A stretch of 64,000 nt of DNA, taken from assembly GCA_963677655.1 (NCBI GenBank), contig OY782088.1. One strand, given 5' to 3'. Made by a program: the position numbers and the translations under genes. Source of the stretch: Saccharicrinis sp963677655 (GTDB lineage: Bacteria; Bacteroidota; Bacteroidia; Bacteroidales; Marinilabiliaceae). This document shows, in pieces, positions 35,687-44,970 of the stretch (within the stretch, counting starts at the first letter, position 1; each line of letters starts with the position of its first letter). The notes beneath the pieces were generated by a model that had not been told where the DNA came from, ran no database searches, and saw only the letters and a list, made by a program, of their open reading frames with translations.

Positions 35687-35712
35687 AGGTTGACTCGAAA
35701 ACGAATCAACCT
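35687..35712 (-). terminator. Rho-independent terminator after the inactive M16 gene
   Basis: AGGTTGACTCG (35687-35697) pairs with CGAATCAACCT (35702-35712) with one mismatch and an AAAA loop. On the minus strand it is followed by TTTTCTTTTTG. It lies 56 bp past the stop at 35768, so it should end the M16 transcript and separate it from the hydrolase gene. Confidence 0.8.
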
Positions 35713-35767
35713 CTTAGTATAATGAATTTTAATAAATTAAAACTCTGTGTTTACATTTTCGACAACA

Positions 35768-37831
35768 TCAATTTACAAAAATATCATCAGTAATTCCATT
35801 ATTTACAATCACTTCATCAACATTAATATCGATTGATTGTGGACCTACAGTTTGATTCATTACCACAGGATATTTTACACCATCTACCTCTTTATATTCA
35901 ACATATGTTGTTACGCTTGTACCTTGACCTTGTGGCAGACTAGCTACTTCTTTAACCTTAAGACCTGTTGTTGTATCAAAATATACTGTAGTACTCTTTT
36001 TAACAGGATCAATAATAGTCAATTTATATGTATCCTTTCCGTTGATCTTATCCTTTCCTGATAATTCTATTTCATATCCCAGTTCATTATATTGTAATTC
36101 AGGGAAAATAATGGCTTGATATTCCATAGCCTTTAACATATCTCCTTGAAGTTGCTGCTTTTGACCTTGCATTATCATAGAACCTTTTGATCCATCATAA
36201 ACTTGCTTACTTAAAAGATTACCTCCCATTAAAGTTTCTACTGAAATTTTATTCGGAGCTTTTTGGTAAGTATTCATAGCCAAAGTCATTCCTTGAACTG
36301 ACATAGAACATTTCATAGATAGATCATGAACAGATTTTAAATGATTCACACCACCAATTGCATTAATGTATCCATCTATAACTTTTTGTGCAGTCAACCC
36401 CATTGGTAATCCTGTTCTAATTACCTTATTCGCGTAATGATCATATTCGACTATCGGAGAATCACCTGCAACATTTACCATCAAAGAATCTATACTATCA
36501 ATATCGCCTACTGCAAAATAAATTGCATTATTTGGTTTAATGTATTTATTAGCCATATCCTTCACATCCTGAACAGAAACTGCTGCTAAACGTTCCATAT
36601 ATGTTTCATAGTAATCAACAGGAAGTCCATATTTATCAATATTTAAAGCAAAACGAGCTAATGTTGAAGGATCTTCCAATGAACGACCAAAACTACCTGC
36701 CAAAACATTTTTAATTAATTCAAGATCTTCTTCAGTAACATCCTCTTTTAATAAGCGATTCATTTCTTTCTGTACTTCAACAAACGCACTATCGGTAATA
36801 TTACCTCTTACATTGGAAGCCATTCTAAAATACCCCATATGATCATCTGAGTTCAATCTGGAATAAGCTCCGTATGTCCATGCTTTGTCTTCTCTTAAAT
36901 TTTTCATCAAACGTGCACTAAATCCACCTCCACCAAAAATTTGATTCATTACACGAGCCTTAATGTAATCATCAGAACCTGGCTTTAAATCTACAGGATA
37001 TGAAACCGAAATATAAGTTTGCGGAGTTCCATCTTTATTACACATCGCATAAACAGGTTCTTTTAATTCATTTGGTTTAACAAATTCATGTGTTGGTACT
37101 TCTCCCGCTTCCCAACTACCAAAATATTTTTTCACTATTTTTTTGGCATCTTTTACAGTTATATCTCCAACAATTACCAAATAAGAAACATTAGGTTTGA
37201 AATAACTATTATAATAATTCTTACAATCATCAACCGTAATATTATCGATAGTTTCTTCCGTTACCACTTCTCCATATGCGGATTCTTTTCCAAACATTAA
37301 AGCCGAAGTAACATTAGAAGTAATTGACTTTGGATCGTCCATTTGAAATTTTAGTCCTGATAATGTTTGCTTAACAGCTTTATCTAATTCATCTTGAGGA
37401 AATAATGGATGATATAAAACATCTGTCATTAAATCAAGCAATTGATCCTGATGCTTAGTTAATGAACGCGCTGTTATTCCTTTACTCGAAGTATTTAATA
37501 CAGCTCCAATAAAATCTACTTCCTCGTCTATTTGTGATTTTGTTCTATTTGTCGTTCCTGTTCTTAAAAGATCTCCGGTAAGACTTGTATATCCGGCTTT
37601 GTCGCCCTCATAAATTGGATCAATATCTAATGATAAAGAATAATTTACTATTGGATATTTATGGTTTTCTACAACAATAACTTTTAATCCGTTTTTCAGC
37701 TCAAATTTTGTGTAATCTCCTAAATCTAGCTTTGTTGCGGGACCAGCTCCCGGAGCTTTTGATCTATCCAACTGAGCAAAGCCCATTGTTACAGACAGAA
37801 CAAACAATATTATAATTGAAATTTTTTTCAT
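35768..37831 (-). CDS. M16-family protein without zinc motif, with C-terminal LolA-like domain
   Basis: The 687-residue product from ATG 37831 (the earlier TTG adds a hydrophilic tail before the signal peptide) starts with SIIILFVLSVTMGFAQ. Residues about 30-480 are an insulinase/pitrilysin (M16) pair of domains. Where active enzymes carry HxxEH, the sequence reads EGDKAGYTSLTGDLLRTGT, so the zinc site is absent. The second half keeps M16 features such as GGGGFSARLMKNLREDKAWTYGAYS. Residues about 490-687 form a beta-rich domain (GYINAIGGVNHLKSV; YYFDTTTGLKVKE-like strands) similar to outer-membrane lipoprotein-sorting folds. It probably dimerises with the active M16 protein encoded 170 bp upstream. 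Confidence 0.9.
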   Translation of the reverse strand: MKKISIIILFVLSVTMGFAQLDRSKAPGAGPATKLDLGDYTKFELKNGLKVIVVENHKYPIVNYSLSLDIDPIYEGDKAGYTSLTGDLLRTGTTNRTKSQIDEEVDFIGAVLNTSSKGITARSLTKHQDQLLDLMTDVLYHPLFPQDELDKAVKQTLSGLKFQMDDPKSITSNVTSALMFGKESAYGEVVTEETIDNITVDDCKNYYNSYFKPNVSYLVIVGDITVKDAKKIVKKYFGSWEAGEVPTHEFVKPNELKEPVYAMCNKDGTPQTYISVSYPVDLKPGSDDYIKARVMNQIFGGGGFSARLMKNLREDKAWTYGAYSRLNSDDHMGYFRMASNVRGNITDSAFVEVQKEMNRLLKEDVTEEDLELIKNVLAGSFGRSLEDPSTLARFALNIDKYGLPVDYYETYMERLAAVSVQDVKDMANKYIKPNNAIYFAVGDIDSIDSLMVNVAGDSPIVEYDHYANKVIRTGLPMGLTAQKVIDGYINAIGGVNHLKSVHDLSMKCSMSVQGMTLAMNTYQKAPNKISVETLMGGNLLSKQVYDGSKGSMIMQGQKQQLQGDMLKAMEYQAIIFPELQYNELGYEIELSGKDKINGKDTYKLTIIDPVKKSTTVYFDTTTGLKVKEVASLPQGQGTSVTTYVEYKEVDGVKYPVVMNQTVGPQSIDINVDEVIVNNGITDDIFVN

Positions 37832-37937
37832 GTGTTTATTTTTCTTTTGATTACCACATGGAACTCGCCGAAAAAACAATCATCCTCGTGTGTGAAAACT
37901 TTTTCTCATGGCTCGTTTCACCTGTTAAAATATTTTC

Positions 37938-37992
37938 AACGACCAGATTGAATTCTCAAATAAATCTGAATTATTTAAATTACTTGGTCGTT
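37938..37992 (-). terminator. Stem-loop after the active M16 gene
   Basis: AACGACCA (37938-37945) is complementary to TGGTCGTT (37985-37992), and an alternative inner pairing CAGATT/AATCTG lies inside. On the minus strand the structure starts 9 nt after the stop of the 38002 gene and is followed by GAAAATATTTT. It may be a partial terminator or a processing or stability element between the two M16 genes. Confidence 0.4.
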
Positions 37993-38001
37993 TGTTTATG
38001 A

Positions 38002-39333
38002 TTAGTTTGCTTTTTGAGAATTTGGAAGATAATAAATAACCACACGATTTTCTTTGGTGTAATATTTTTTAGCTACCCTTTGAATATCTTCACGAGACAC
38101 AGCCAAATACTTATCTAATTCTTTATTTACCAACTCTGTATCTTTAAAATAAGTATAATCAGTGGCTAAATTTTCAGCTACACTTGCCAACCTGCGACTT
38201 CCATTGACAAAATCATTTTCAACTTGATTTTTTAACTTCTGAAATTCTTTTTCACTTATTAGTTCATTTTGCAATTTTTCAACTTCCACAATCATCCCTT
38301 TTTCAAGTTCGCCATTATCAACACCAGTATTTGGCAAAGCAAAAGCTAATGTTACACCAGGCTGTTGGAGCCCTAAAGAAAAAGAACTTACCTCCATTGC
38401 TTTTTGCTGATTATCAACCAACTCTTTATACAATCTTGAGCTCTGTCCTTTTGATAAAACCTTATTTAATAGATCAACAGCGTAATAATCATCATCTCCT
38501 AAAGCTGGAATTTTATAGGCTTGTATGATCAATGGAAGTTGCACATTTCGATAAACAGTATCTCTTACTTCTTTTGTCTGTGGTTTTTCAACAATTGTAG
38601 GTCTTGGTATTTCTTTTGTTCCTTGCGGAATTTCAGCGAAATATTTACTTACTAAGTTTTTTGCCTTAGTCTTGTCAATATCTCCCGCAATTACTAAACA
38701 GGCATTATTAGGAACGTAAAAGGTATTATAGAAATCTACAAAATCCTGGTCTTTGGCACTTCTAATATGTTCCGGATCTCCTAGCACAGAAGTTTTATAA
38801 GGATGCTCTTTATATACTTTTTTAAAAGTTATTTCGAGTAAATCTCCATATGGAGTATTTTCTGTACGCTGTTTTCTTTCTTCAATAACTACATTTTTTT
38901 GAGTTGCAATACCTATTGAGTCAACCCTGGCGTGAAGCATTCTTTCAGATTCCAGCCATAAGCCCAATTCTAATTGATTCGAAGGCAATATTTCATAATA
39001 ATATGTTCTGTCGAAGCTGGTATTTGCGTTAAGAGTACCACCTGCTCTTTCTACATAGTTACTGTATTCATGTCGTGGTATATTCTCAGAACCTTCAAAC
39101 ATTAAATGCTCAAAAAAATGTGCAAATCCTGTTAGATTTGGATTTTCATTCTTTGAGCCCACAAAATACATTACTGAAATATTAACAATTGGCGTGGAAT
39201 TATCCTGATGAAGTATTACATGCAGGCCATTTTCTAAATCAAACTCCTCAAATTCTATGGGTTTCATTTGAGCAGTTAAACTAAAACTCACTAGAAAAAA
39301 AGCAAGGATTAGTTGGTTTTTAATTTTACTCAT
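38002..39333 (-). CDS. Active M16 zinc metallopeptidase
   Basis: A 443-residue periplasmic protease with signal peptide QLILAFFLVSFSLTAQ. It carries the inverted zinc motif H72-F-F-E75-H76 in GFAHFFEHLMFEGS and a third ligand region in VVIEERKQRTENTPYG. The second, non-catalytic M16 domain spans about residues 220-430 and includes GQSSRLYKELVDNQ. In Bacteroidota these enzymes occur with an inactive partner, as here with the product of 35768-37831, and degrade peptides in the periplasm. The natural substrate is unknown. Confidence 0.93.
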   Translation of the reverse strand: MSKIKNQLILAFFLVSFSLTAQMKPIEFEEFDLENGLHVILHQDNSTPIVNISVMYFVGSKNENPNLTGFAHFFEHLMFEGSENIPRHEYSNYVERAGGTLNANTSFDRTYYYEILPSNQLELGLWLESERMLHARVDSIGIATQKNVVIEERKQRTENTPYGDLLEITFKKVYKEHPYKTSVLGDPEHIRSAKDQDFVDFYNTFYVPNNACLVIAGDIDKTKAKNLVSKYFAEIPQGTKEIPRPTIVEKPQTKEVRDTVYRNVQLPLIIQAYKIPALGDDDYYAVDLLNKVLSKGQSSRLYKELVDNQQKAMEVSSFSLGLQQPGVTLAFALPNTGVDNGELEKGMIVEVEKLQNELISEKEFQKLKNQVENDFVNGSRRLASVAENLATDYTYFKDTELVNKELDKYLAVSREDIQRVAKKYYTKENRVVIYYLPNSQKAN

Positions 39334-39511
39334 TTACAATAATATTTAAGATTATACATAAAGATTTAAGTGCATTCATTTTCAATACGCATGCCAAAAG
39401 CCACTTAACACTCAGATACTGGCACTTAACATTTTTGAACTCTATGTATAAATGTTCCATATCGAACACCTAGCTTTTTAGCAATGTCCGATTATGAACA
39501 ATAATATTGTA

Positions 39512-40129
39512 TTAGTATTCTTGATATACAATAAGATCCCCACCTGATATTTTAATTTCGAAGGATTCACCCAATGCTTCATTTAAAGTGCCTTGCCATA
39601 ACATTGGTAAACTTTGGTTTTCAAGTGGATATTTTAAATTTACAGTAGAAATTAACAATGAAGGTATTGTAGAAAATATGGAAACTTGTTGTCCTTTATA
39701 ACTCTGAAAAGAGTTCTCACTTTGCATTACCGTAAAAACTCCATGATCTGTATACATCTTTACATTGAGTTGCTGAGCATAAAGAGGCAATAAAAAAATA
39801 TTGCCAATCATATGATCATCACGAAGGCCTGTTGCGCCAACTATGCTTACATCTGTAAATGATTTACTTATGCACCAGTTTACGGCTTTGGTCAAATCAT
39901 TTGTTTCCTGATCTGAAAAATGATACAATCGATCCTCATATTTTTCTTTCAACCGATGATGAAGAGAATCCAGATCTCCCACAATAGCATTGGGAATATA
40001 GATAGTATTTTCCAGTTTATTTACAGCTCCATCACAGCAAACTATAAACTTAGCCGTGCTTAATTGTTCTATAGCATTAGGGTTGGTTGGAAATGCTCCA
40101 TTAGCTACTATTACGGCTTTTTTACTCAT
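39512..40129 (-). CDS. thiN: Thiamine diphosphokinase
   Basis: A 205-residue thiamine pyrophosphokinase of the ThiN/TPK type. Features are VIVANGAFPTN at the nucleotide-binding N-terminus, FIVCCDGAVNKL, the metal-binding GDLDSL and HFSDQETNDLTKAV (Asp/Thr run), then GATGLRDDHMIGN. It transfers pyrophosphate from ATP to thiamine to give TPP. It follows the PnuT transporter by 19 bp and shares its TPP riboswitch, so the unit imports thiamine and traps it as TPP. Confidence 0.95.
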   Translation of the reverse strand: MSKKAVIVANGAFPTNPNAIEQLSTAKFIVCCDGAVNKLENTIYIPNAIVGDLDSLHHRLKEKYEDRLYHFSDQETNDLTKAVNWCISKSFTDVSIVGATGLRDDHMIGNIFLLPLYAQQLNVKMYTDHGVFTVMQSENSFQSYKGQQVSIFSTIPSLLISTVNLKYPLENQSLPMLWQGTLNEALGESFEIKISGGDLIVYQEY

Positions 40130-40148
40130 TTAATATTCTCCGGATTAA

Positions 40149-40754
40149 TTATTGATTAGATACTACTACTCTTGATTGCTCTACATATAAATCTTTCTTC
40201 CATTGTAAATATCCAACTACCGAAAGCGACATGTAAAAGAAATATAATACTGATGTAGGATATAAACCTTTATAGATATACAGGCCTAAAGAAACTCCGT
40301 TTACAATAATCCAGACCAACCATTGTTCTAATATTTTTCTTGCTAACATCCAGGTTGCTACTATACTCAATGCTGTTGTAAAAGCATCCCAATATGGTAA
40401 TGCACCATCGGTATAATTAACCAATACAAAAGAAATTACAGAATAAATAATTACACTGGCAACTAACAAAGTAAAAAAGAGTTTTTTGTCAATCCCAACA
40501 ACAGGCAATTCGTCTTTGGAATTATTTTTACCTTGTGACCATAAAATCCAACCGTAAACACTAACAATTACATAATAAACCTGCAGCGACATATCTGCAT
40601 ATAGTTTGGCAACTAAAAATACATAGATATACATTAATGAGGTTAGTAACCCAACCGGCCACAACCATTTGTTTTGTTTTATTTCAAGATATAAAAACAC
40701 TAAACCAGAAATGGTTCCTATAATTTCAACAATATTTTCAATTAACCAACCCAT
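40149..40754 (-). CDS. pnuT: PnuT-type thiamine transporter (PnuC family)
   Basis: A 201-residue membrane protein with seven or so transmembrane segments of the nicotinamide-riboside transporter (PnuC) family, including WLIENIVEIIGTISGLVFLYLE split over helix 1, NKWLWPVGLLTSLMYIY and VYGWILWSQGKN. The ATG at 40754 is preferred over the GTG one codon earlier. Its position between a TonB receptor and thiN, under a TPP riboswitch, identifies it as PnuT, the thiamine-specific member of the family described in Bacteroidota. Without that context nicotinamide riboside would be the default substrate. Confidence 0.9.
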   Translation of the reverse strand: MGWLIENIVEIIGTISGLVFLYLEIKQNKWLWPVGLLTSLMYIYVFLVAKLYADMSLQVYYVIVSVYGWILWSQGKNNSKDELPVVGIDKKLFFTLLVASVIIYSVISFVLVNYTDGALPYWDAFTTALSIVATWMLARKILEQWLVWIIVNGVSLGLYIYKGLYPTSVLYFFYMSLSVVGYLQWKKDLYVEQSRVVVSNQ

Positions 40755-40797
40755 CACTTAACATCCTGTAAAAAATACAAATATAATAGATATGTAT

Positions 40798-40826
40798 ATT
40801 CCCGGACATAATAGATATCCGGGAAT
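40798..40826 (-). repeat. Intercistronic hairpin between the TonB receptor and pnuT
   Basis: ATTCCCGGA (40798-40806) and TCCGGGAAT (40818-40826) form a perfect 9-bp stem with an 11-nt loop. It lies 7 nt past the receptor stop and has no U-tract in the minus direction. It probably stabilises the receptor mRNA end or lowers read-through, giving less pnuT-thiN than receptor. Confidence 0.5.
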
Positions 40827-40832
40827 TAAATT

Positions 40833-43295
40833 TTAGAATTTTAAAATTACTCCACCTAAGAAATTAACCCCTGCTTGCGGGTAATCATATCGCCATGTAT
40901 TTTCAACTCCCTGTTCATACCAGTTACCACCATATGCATTATTTTCATATTTAGCATCAAAAATATTATTTACCTGAATATGAAATCCTATTTCTTTTAT
41001 CCATGAAGGATGTATATTATAATTGAAACGAAGATTATGAACATGGTATGCTTTTATCATTCTATCAGAACTTGATGTATTATCAAAATACTGATCTCCC
41101 ACATATTTACTAATAAAGCTTGCCTCAAATCCTTTAAATGGACTATATGATAACAAACTACTTCCTATAACCTCTGGAGAGTAACTAATATCAGTATCTC
41201 CAAGTTCTTTCCCTTTATATTCTTCATTCCATGACTCATCATAATAAGTAGAGTATTCTATAAAATCCTCAATTACATTTTTACTTAAAGTCAAATTAGC
41301 ATCCCACTTTAAATCAGGTAAAATTTGAACTCCCCAAATTACTTCTATTCCAGCTCTGTAACTTTTATCAACATTAGTCATAATATCATAACCAACACTG
41401 TTTTTCTCTCCAGTTGGAACAAGTTGATCACGATAATACATGTAGTATAAATTTGCTCCAAAGGTTGCCTTAGTTGATTTAAATTCATAACCTAGTTCAT
41501 AATCAAACAAAGACTCATCTACCGGCAATGATGTTGGATCTAATTTTGCATCTTTATAATTGGCTCGGGTTGGTTCTCTATGCGCAACTCCAAAAGATGC
41601 ATATATATTTTGATTTGAATTGATTGTATAGAATAAACCAAACTTAGGATTAAAGAAGTCAAAATTATGACTTTGAATTAAATCTAGTAAATCATCATCA
41701 ATACCATTCATATCATAATTAATATGGCGATACTGAACATCTCCATAAACATTTAACTTATCGTTCAAATCATAGTTAACTTTTGCATATATGTTTAAAT
41801 CAGTTTTCTCTGAGTCATTAAAATACCATTGATAACCATTATCTATACCTCCATATTGAGCCCAAAGAATTTTTCCAAAATGATCACCCTTATATTTATT
41901 CCAGGCACCTCCAAACGATGCATCAACTCTGTTCTTCTTATAATTTAAAGAATAAGTAAATCCATAAAAATCATTATCTAACCATTTCTGACGAGTTAAA
42001 TCTGTTTGCGACATAACAACTCCATTTACTACCGGAGGTAACAATCCATAATCACTATAATACGTATCATGGTAGCTATTATCATCATCTTGAAATTGCT
42101 CATAATACCCATGACCCTGCGTGTAATGAAAAGCTGCATTCATATTTAAACTCTTGGATAGCCCCTGGGAATAAAATAACTGATAATGTGTCTGTTTATA
42201 ATTATCTGTCTGATTTTTATAGTAATGAACATTCCCTTCCTCATCATAATACTCACCAGCAGGATTATATGTTCTTGAATAAGCATTATCTCTTGGGTGC
42301 ATATAGGGGTTTCCCCACCAACTTATTCCAGTTTGTTCTTCACCATTAATAACATTTGCTTTAATCATCCCATTTGGAATATAATATGTTCCACTAACGA
42401 AAAAGGACTCATGGTCTGAAAATGCTCTGTCAATATATCCATCAGATTTTAACTTTGAATAACGAGCATCAAAACTAAATTTATCATTAATTAAACCAGT
42501 TCCTGCTTTAAACGTATTCCTAAAGGTATTGAATGATCCGGCTACACTTTGAACTTCTGCATATGGTTTTGCATTAACTGTTTGTGTTTGAAAATTAATA
42601 GTAGCTCCAAAGGCTGCAGCTCCATTTGTTGAAGTTCCTACCCCTCTTTGAATTTGTATATTATCAACTGAAGAAGCAAAATCCGGCATATTTACCCAGT
42701 ACACACCTTGAGACTCCGGATCATTTAACGGAATACCATTAATAGTAACATTAATTCTAGATGCATCCGTACCTCTAATTCGAAGAGCTGAATAACCAAT
42801 ACCATTTCCAGCTTCTGAAGATTCAACTAAAGAAGGAGAGAGACTCAATTGATAAGGAATATCCTGACCTGTATTCTGCTTACTAACATCTTCTCTTGAT
42901 AAATTAGTAACTGCAACTGGCGCCTTGTTACCAGCTCTTGTAGCTGAGACCAAAATTTCATCTTTAAAGATATTCGAAGGCTTCAATATAAAATCAATAG
43001 TAATAGATTTTGTAACAGATACCTTTTTTTGAGTTGATTCATATCCTAAATAAGACACTAAAAAAATATAATCGGTACTTTTTAAGTTTGTAAACTTGTA
43101 TTTACCATCCAAATTTGTGACGGTACCCAGATAGCTATCCTTTATAAGAACAGATGCTCCAATTAATTCATTTCCATCCTCGTCTGTTACTTTACCGCTA
43201 ACAACATTTTGAGAATAAACTGAAAAGCTTAAAAATAAAATTCCACACAAAATTAAAACCCTATGAATCAAAGAGTTTTTCCCACTTTTAATCAT
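40833..43295 (-). CDS. TonB-dependent outer-membrane receptor (thiamine uptake)
   Basis: The 820-residue product from ATG 43295 (a TTG eight codons earlier is rejected) has a signal peptide ending SFSVYSQ. A carboxypeptidase-regulatory-like domain (VSGKVTDEDGNELIGASVLIK) is followed by a plug domain (RIRGTDASRINVTINGIPLND split at Ile, IQRGVGTSTNGAAAFG) and a 22-strand barrel ending in aromatic VILKF. Expression under a TPP riboswitch and co-transcription with pnuT-thiN point to thiamine or its phosphates as ligand. No SusD-like lipoprotein accompanies it. Confidence 0.93.
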   Translation of the reverse strand: MIKSGKNSLIHRVLILCGILFLSFSVYSQNVVSGKVTDEDGNELIGASVLIKDSYLGTVTNLDGKYKFTNLKSTDYIFLVSYLGYESTQKKVSVTKSITIDFILKPSNIFKDEILVSATRAGNKAPVAVTNLSREDVSKQNTGQDIPYQLSLSPSLVESSEAGNGIGYSALRIRGTDASRINVTINGIPLNDPESQGVYWVNMPDFASSVDNIQIQRGVGTSTNGAAAFGATINFQTQTVNAKPYAEVQSVAGSFNTFRNTFKAGTGLINDKFSFDARYSKLKSDGYIDRAFSDHESFFVSGTYYIPNGMIKANVINGEEQTGISWWGNPYMHPRDNAYSRTYNPAGEYYDEEGNVHYYKNQTDNYKQTHYQLFYSQGLSKSLNMNAAFHYTQGHGYYEQFQDDDNSYHDTYYSDYGLLPPVVNGVVMSQTDLTRQKWLDNDFYGFTYSLNYKKNRVDASFGGAWNKYKGDHFGKILWAQYGGIDNGYQWYFNDSEKTDLNIYAKVNYDLNDKLNVYGDVQYRHINYDMNGIDDDLLDLIQSHNFDFFNPKFGLFYTINSNQNIYASFGVAHREPTRANYKDAKLDPTSLPVDESLFDYELGYEFKSTKATFGANLYYMYYRDQLVPTGEKNSVGYDIMTNVDKSYRAGIEVIWGVQILPDLKWDANLTLSKNVIEDFIEYSTYYDESWNEEYKGKELGDTDISYSPEVIGSSLLSYSPFKGFEASFISKYVGDQYFDNTSSSDRMIKAYHVHNLRFNYNIHPSWIKEIGFHIQVNNIFDAKYENNAYGGNWYEQGVENTWRYDYPQAGVNFLGGVILKF

Positions 43296-43370
43296 TTTAA
43301 AAAAGTTAAAATTAAACAATAATAAAATGAGGTATTTTCAAGATCAAAAGGCGAAAAGTTAGTTCGCATA

Positions 43371-43467
43371 TTTCCTACGCCGGTATTACCCGGATCAGGT
43401 TCATTACCAACCGCCATAATTGGTAAAAGGGTATGATCTCAGCCCGAAATATTAAGGCACCCCAAAA
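43371..43467 (-). ncRNA. TPP riboswitch (THI element) of the thiamine uptake operon
   Basis: Read on the minus strand the region contains, in order, GGGGTGCC, GGGCTGAGATCATACCC, a variable P3 arm (ACCAATTATGGCGGTTGGT), GAACCTGATCCGGGTAA and TACCGGCGTAGGAAA. These are the diagnostic elements of the thiamine pyrophosphate riboswitch. It lies about 75 nt upstream of the TonB receptor start. Binding of TPP should lower expression of the receptor, pnuT and thiN. Confidence 0.95.
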
Positions 43468-43475
43468 AACGGTGA

Positions 43476-43483
43476 CAAAGATA
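43476..43483 (-). promoter_or_regulatory. -7 promoter element of the thiamine uptake operon
   Basis: CAAAGATA on the plus strand reads TATCTTTG on the minus strand, an exact Bacteroidota -7 match. Transcription would begin about 43469, directly at the 5' edge of the TPP riboswitch. A clear TTG at -33 is missing. Confidence 0.7.
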
Positions 43484-43505
43484 CATGTAATTACTGAAAA
43501 ACTTG

Positions 43506-43776
43506 AAATAATATATACTTTTTAAATAAAACCACATAATTAACTAAATGAATGGTTCTATTTTTGTTAATATTGCAGGCGTAAATAATTTTACATAAGG
43601 ATATTCTACAACGATATTTATTTATCTATTAATTAGATCATTAATAAAGAATATCAATTTTCTATTTCAAAAAATAGATATATACTTATTACGAGCCCCG
43701 AGAAAAGATTCACACACAAAGATGAATATTTTTACAGGCGAGTTCCAAAAGGTAAATGGAAGATAAAATAAAACAT
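43506..43776. other. Intergenic stretch without recognised gene
   Basis: Between the divergent thiamine uptake promoter and the plus-strand lipoprotein gene the sequence is very AT-rich. No ORF, hairpin of note or full promoter motif was found. TAATATTG near 43570 is a one-mismatch match to the -7 element and could drive the rightward genes, but support is weak. Confidence 0.4.
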
Positions 43777-44235
43777 ATGAAAATATTTCTCCAGGTTATT
43801 ACTGTATTATTCATAATTATAATAATCTCATGTAGTAGCGATGATTTTTGTTTGTCAAATCAACAATCAGTCCAGGCTGTTTTTTATTCATCAAGTACAG
43901 ATAATGACTCTACAGTAAGTGATGTCGTTATTAAAGCAGTTGACTTAAATGATACAATTTATAATAACGAGGAAATATCTGAAAGTTTTCTTCCTTTATC
44001 AATGATGAGTGATACTACCAGCTATGTTATTCAAATATTAAATCAAAAGGATACCATTCGATTTGTTCACTCCAAAGAATTAGATTTTATTTCAGAGGAA
44101 TGTGGGTTCATCTTTAAATTTGAGTTAGATACAGTATTATTTACAAATATTTCATTTATTGATTCTGTTTCGATAGAATATCCATCAATTGAATATAACG
44201 AAAGCACATCAAATGTTAAGATATATCTTTACTAG
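43777..44235 (+). CDS. Small lipoprotein, DUF6452-like
   Basis: The 152-residue product from ATG 43777 (an ATG seven codons upstream at 43756 is the alternative) has a signal peptide IFLQVITVLFIIIIISC ending in a lipobox Cys followed by SSDD. The mature chain is rich in beta-strand pattern with a second Cys pair (FCLS, EECGF). The size, the Cys pattern and the neighbour resemble, as I recall, the DUF6452 lipoproteins of Bacteroidota, which are found next to DUF6048 proteins. The function is unknown. The last 23 bp overlap the next gene. Confidence 0.7.
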   Translation: MKIFLQVITVLFIIIIISCSSDDFCLSNQQSVQAVFYSSSTDNDSTVSDVVIKAVDLNDTIYNNEEISESFLPLSMMSDTTSYVIQILNQKDTIRFVHSKELDFISEECGFIFKFELDTVLFTNISFIDSVSIEYPSIEYNESTSNVKIYLY

Positions 44236-44956
44236 TTTATTATTTCTGGGAATTGCAATCCTAATAAATGCACAGGATTACTCAAGTGAAAACAGAAGCT
44301 CACAGAATAATCAAAACCAGGAAAATCAAGAAGGAACCCCCAAGAAGAAAAAAGAAAAGCTCCCTTATCCAAAAAAAGAAAGAGGAACATCAATTGGTAT
44401 TGATGTTAGCCGATTTGCAGTTCCTTTTTTAGATAAAGATAGGTATGCATTTGAAGCCAATATTAAAACTAATTTTAAAAAGAGAATGTTTTTGGTTGGA
44501 TCTTTAGGCTTTGAAAACGTTTCATTTGATGATAAATCATATGAATACAATTCAAATGGAATGTATGCACGCGTAGGTGTTGATTATGACATATTTATAG
44601 TTGATGAACCTAACAATAATGATAATATTTTATTTGGATTAAGATATGGATTTGCAATACAAGATCATGGTTCAGATAATTTTACGGTAAGCGATGAGCA
44701 TTGGGGTGATTATACTGGCTCTATCAGTTCTTACACTGTAAACTCACACTGGGTTGAATTTGTTGGAGGAATAAGAACAGAAGTATTAAACAACCTGTAT
44801 TTTAACTTTTATGCTCGTTTAAAACTTAAACTAATTTCAAATAATTCAGAGGTTTTAGAAGCTTATCGAATTCCGGGATATGGAAGAGGAAGCAAAGCTG
44901 TAAACCTTGGTTTTAGCTACATTGTTGAATACCAAATTCCATGGGGAAATAAATAA
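44213..44956 (+). CDS. Outer-membrane beta-barrel-like protein, DUF6048-like
   Basis: A 247-residue product from ATG 44213 with signal peptide YIFTSLLFLGIAILINAQ. A low-complexity polar/basic linker (NQNQENQ, PKKKKEK) is followed by repeated amphipathic strands (GTSIGIDVSRFAVPF, MFLVGSLGFENVSFD, ILFGLRYGFAIQ, WVEFVGGIRTEV, YFNFYARLKLKL). The pattern fits a small outer-membrane barrel of about eight strands and resembles DUF6048. It is translationally coupled to the preceding lipoprotein by a 23-bp overlap, so they may work together at the outer membrane. No function is known to me. Confidence 0.75.
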   Translation: MLRYIFTSLLFLGIAILINAQDYSSENRSSQNNQNQENQEGTPKKKKEKLPYPKKERGTSIGIDVSRFAVPFLDKDRYAFEANIKTNFKKRMFLVGSLGFENVSFDDKSYEYNSNGMYARVGVDYDIFIVDEPNNNDNILFGLRYGFAIQDHGSDNFTVSDEHWGDYTGSISSYTVNSHWVEFVGGIRTEVLNNLYFNFYARLKLKLISNNSEVLEAYRIPGYGRGSKAVNLGFSYIVEYQIPWGNK

Positions 44957-44970
44957 AATCTATTCCCCAT
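44941..44970. terminator. Hairpin shared by the ends of two convergent genes
   Basis: ATGGGGAA (44941-44948) pairs exactly with TTCCCCAT (44963-44970). The stem includes the last codons of the plus-strand barrel gene and of the minus-strand thiF gene, whose stops are only 3 bp apart. There is no strong U-tract either way, so termination efficiency is uncertain. Confidence 0.45.

Noticed and set aside
39400..39430. Two copies of CACTTAACA in the gap between the active M16 gene and thiN
   Set aside because: Only 9 bp, two copies, AT-rich; insufficient for a repeat array or operator call.
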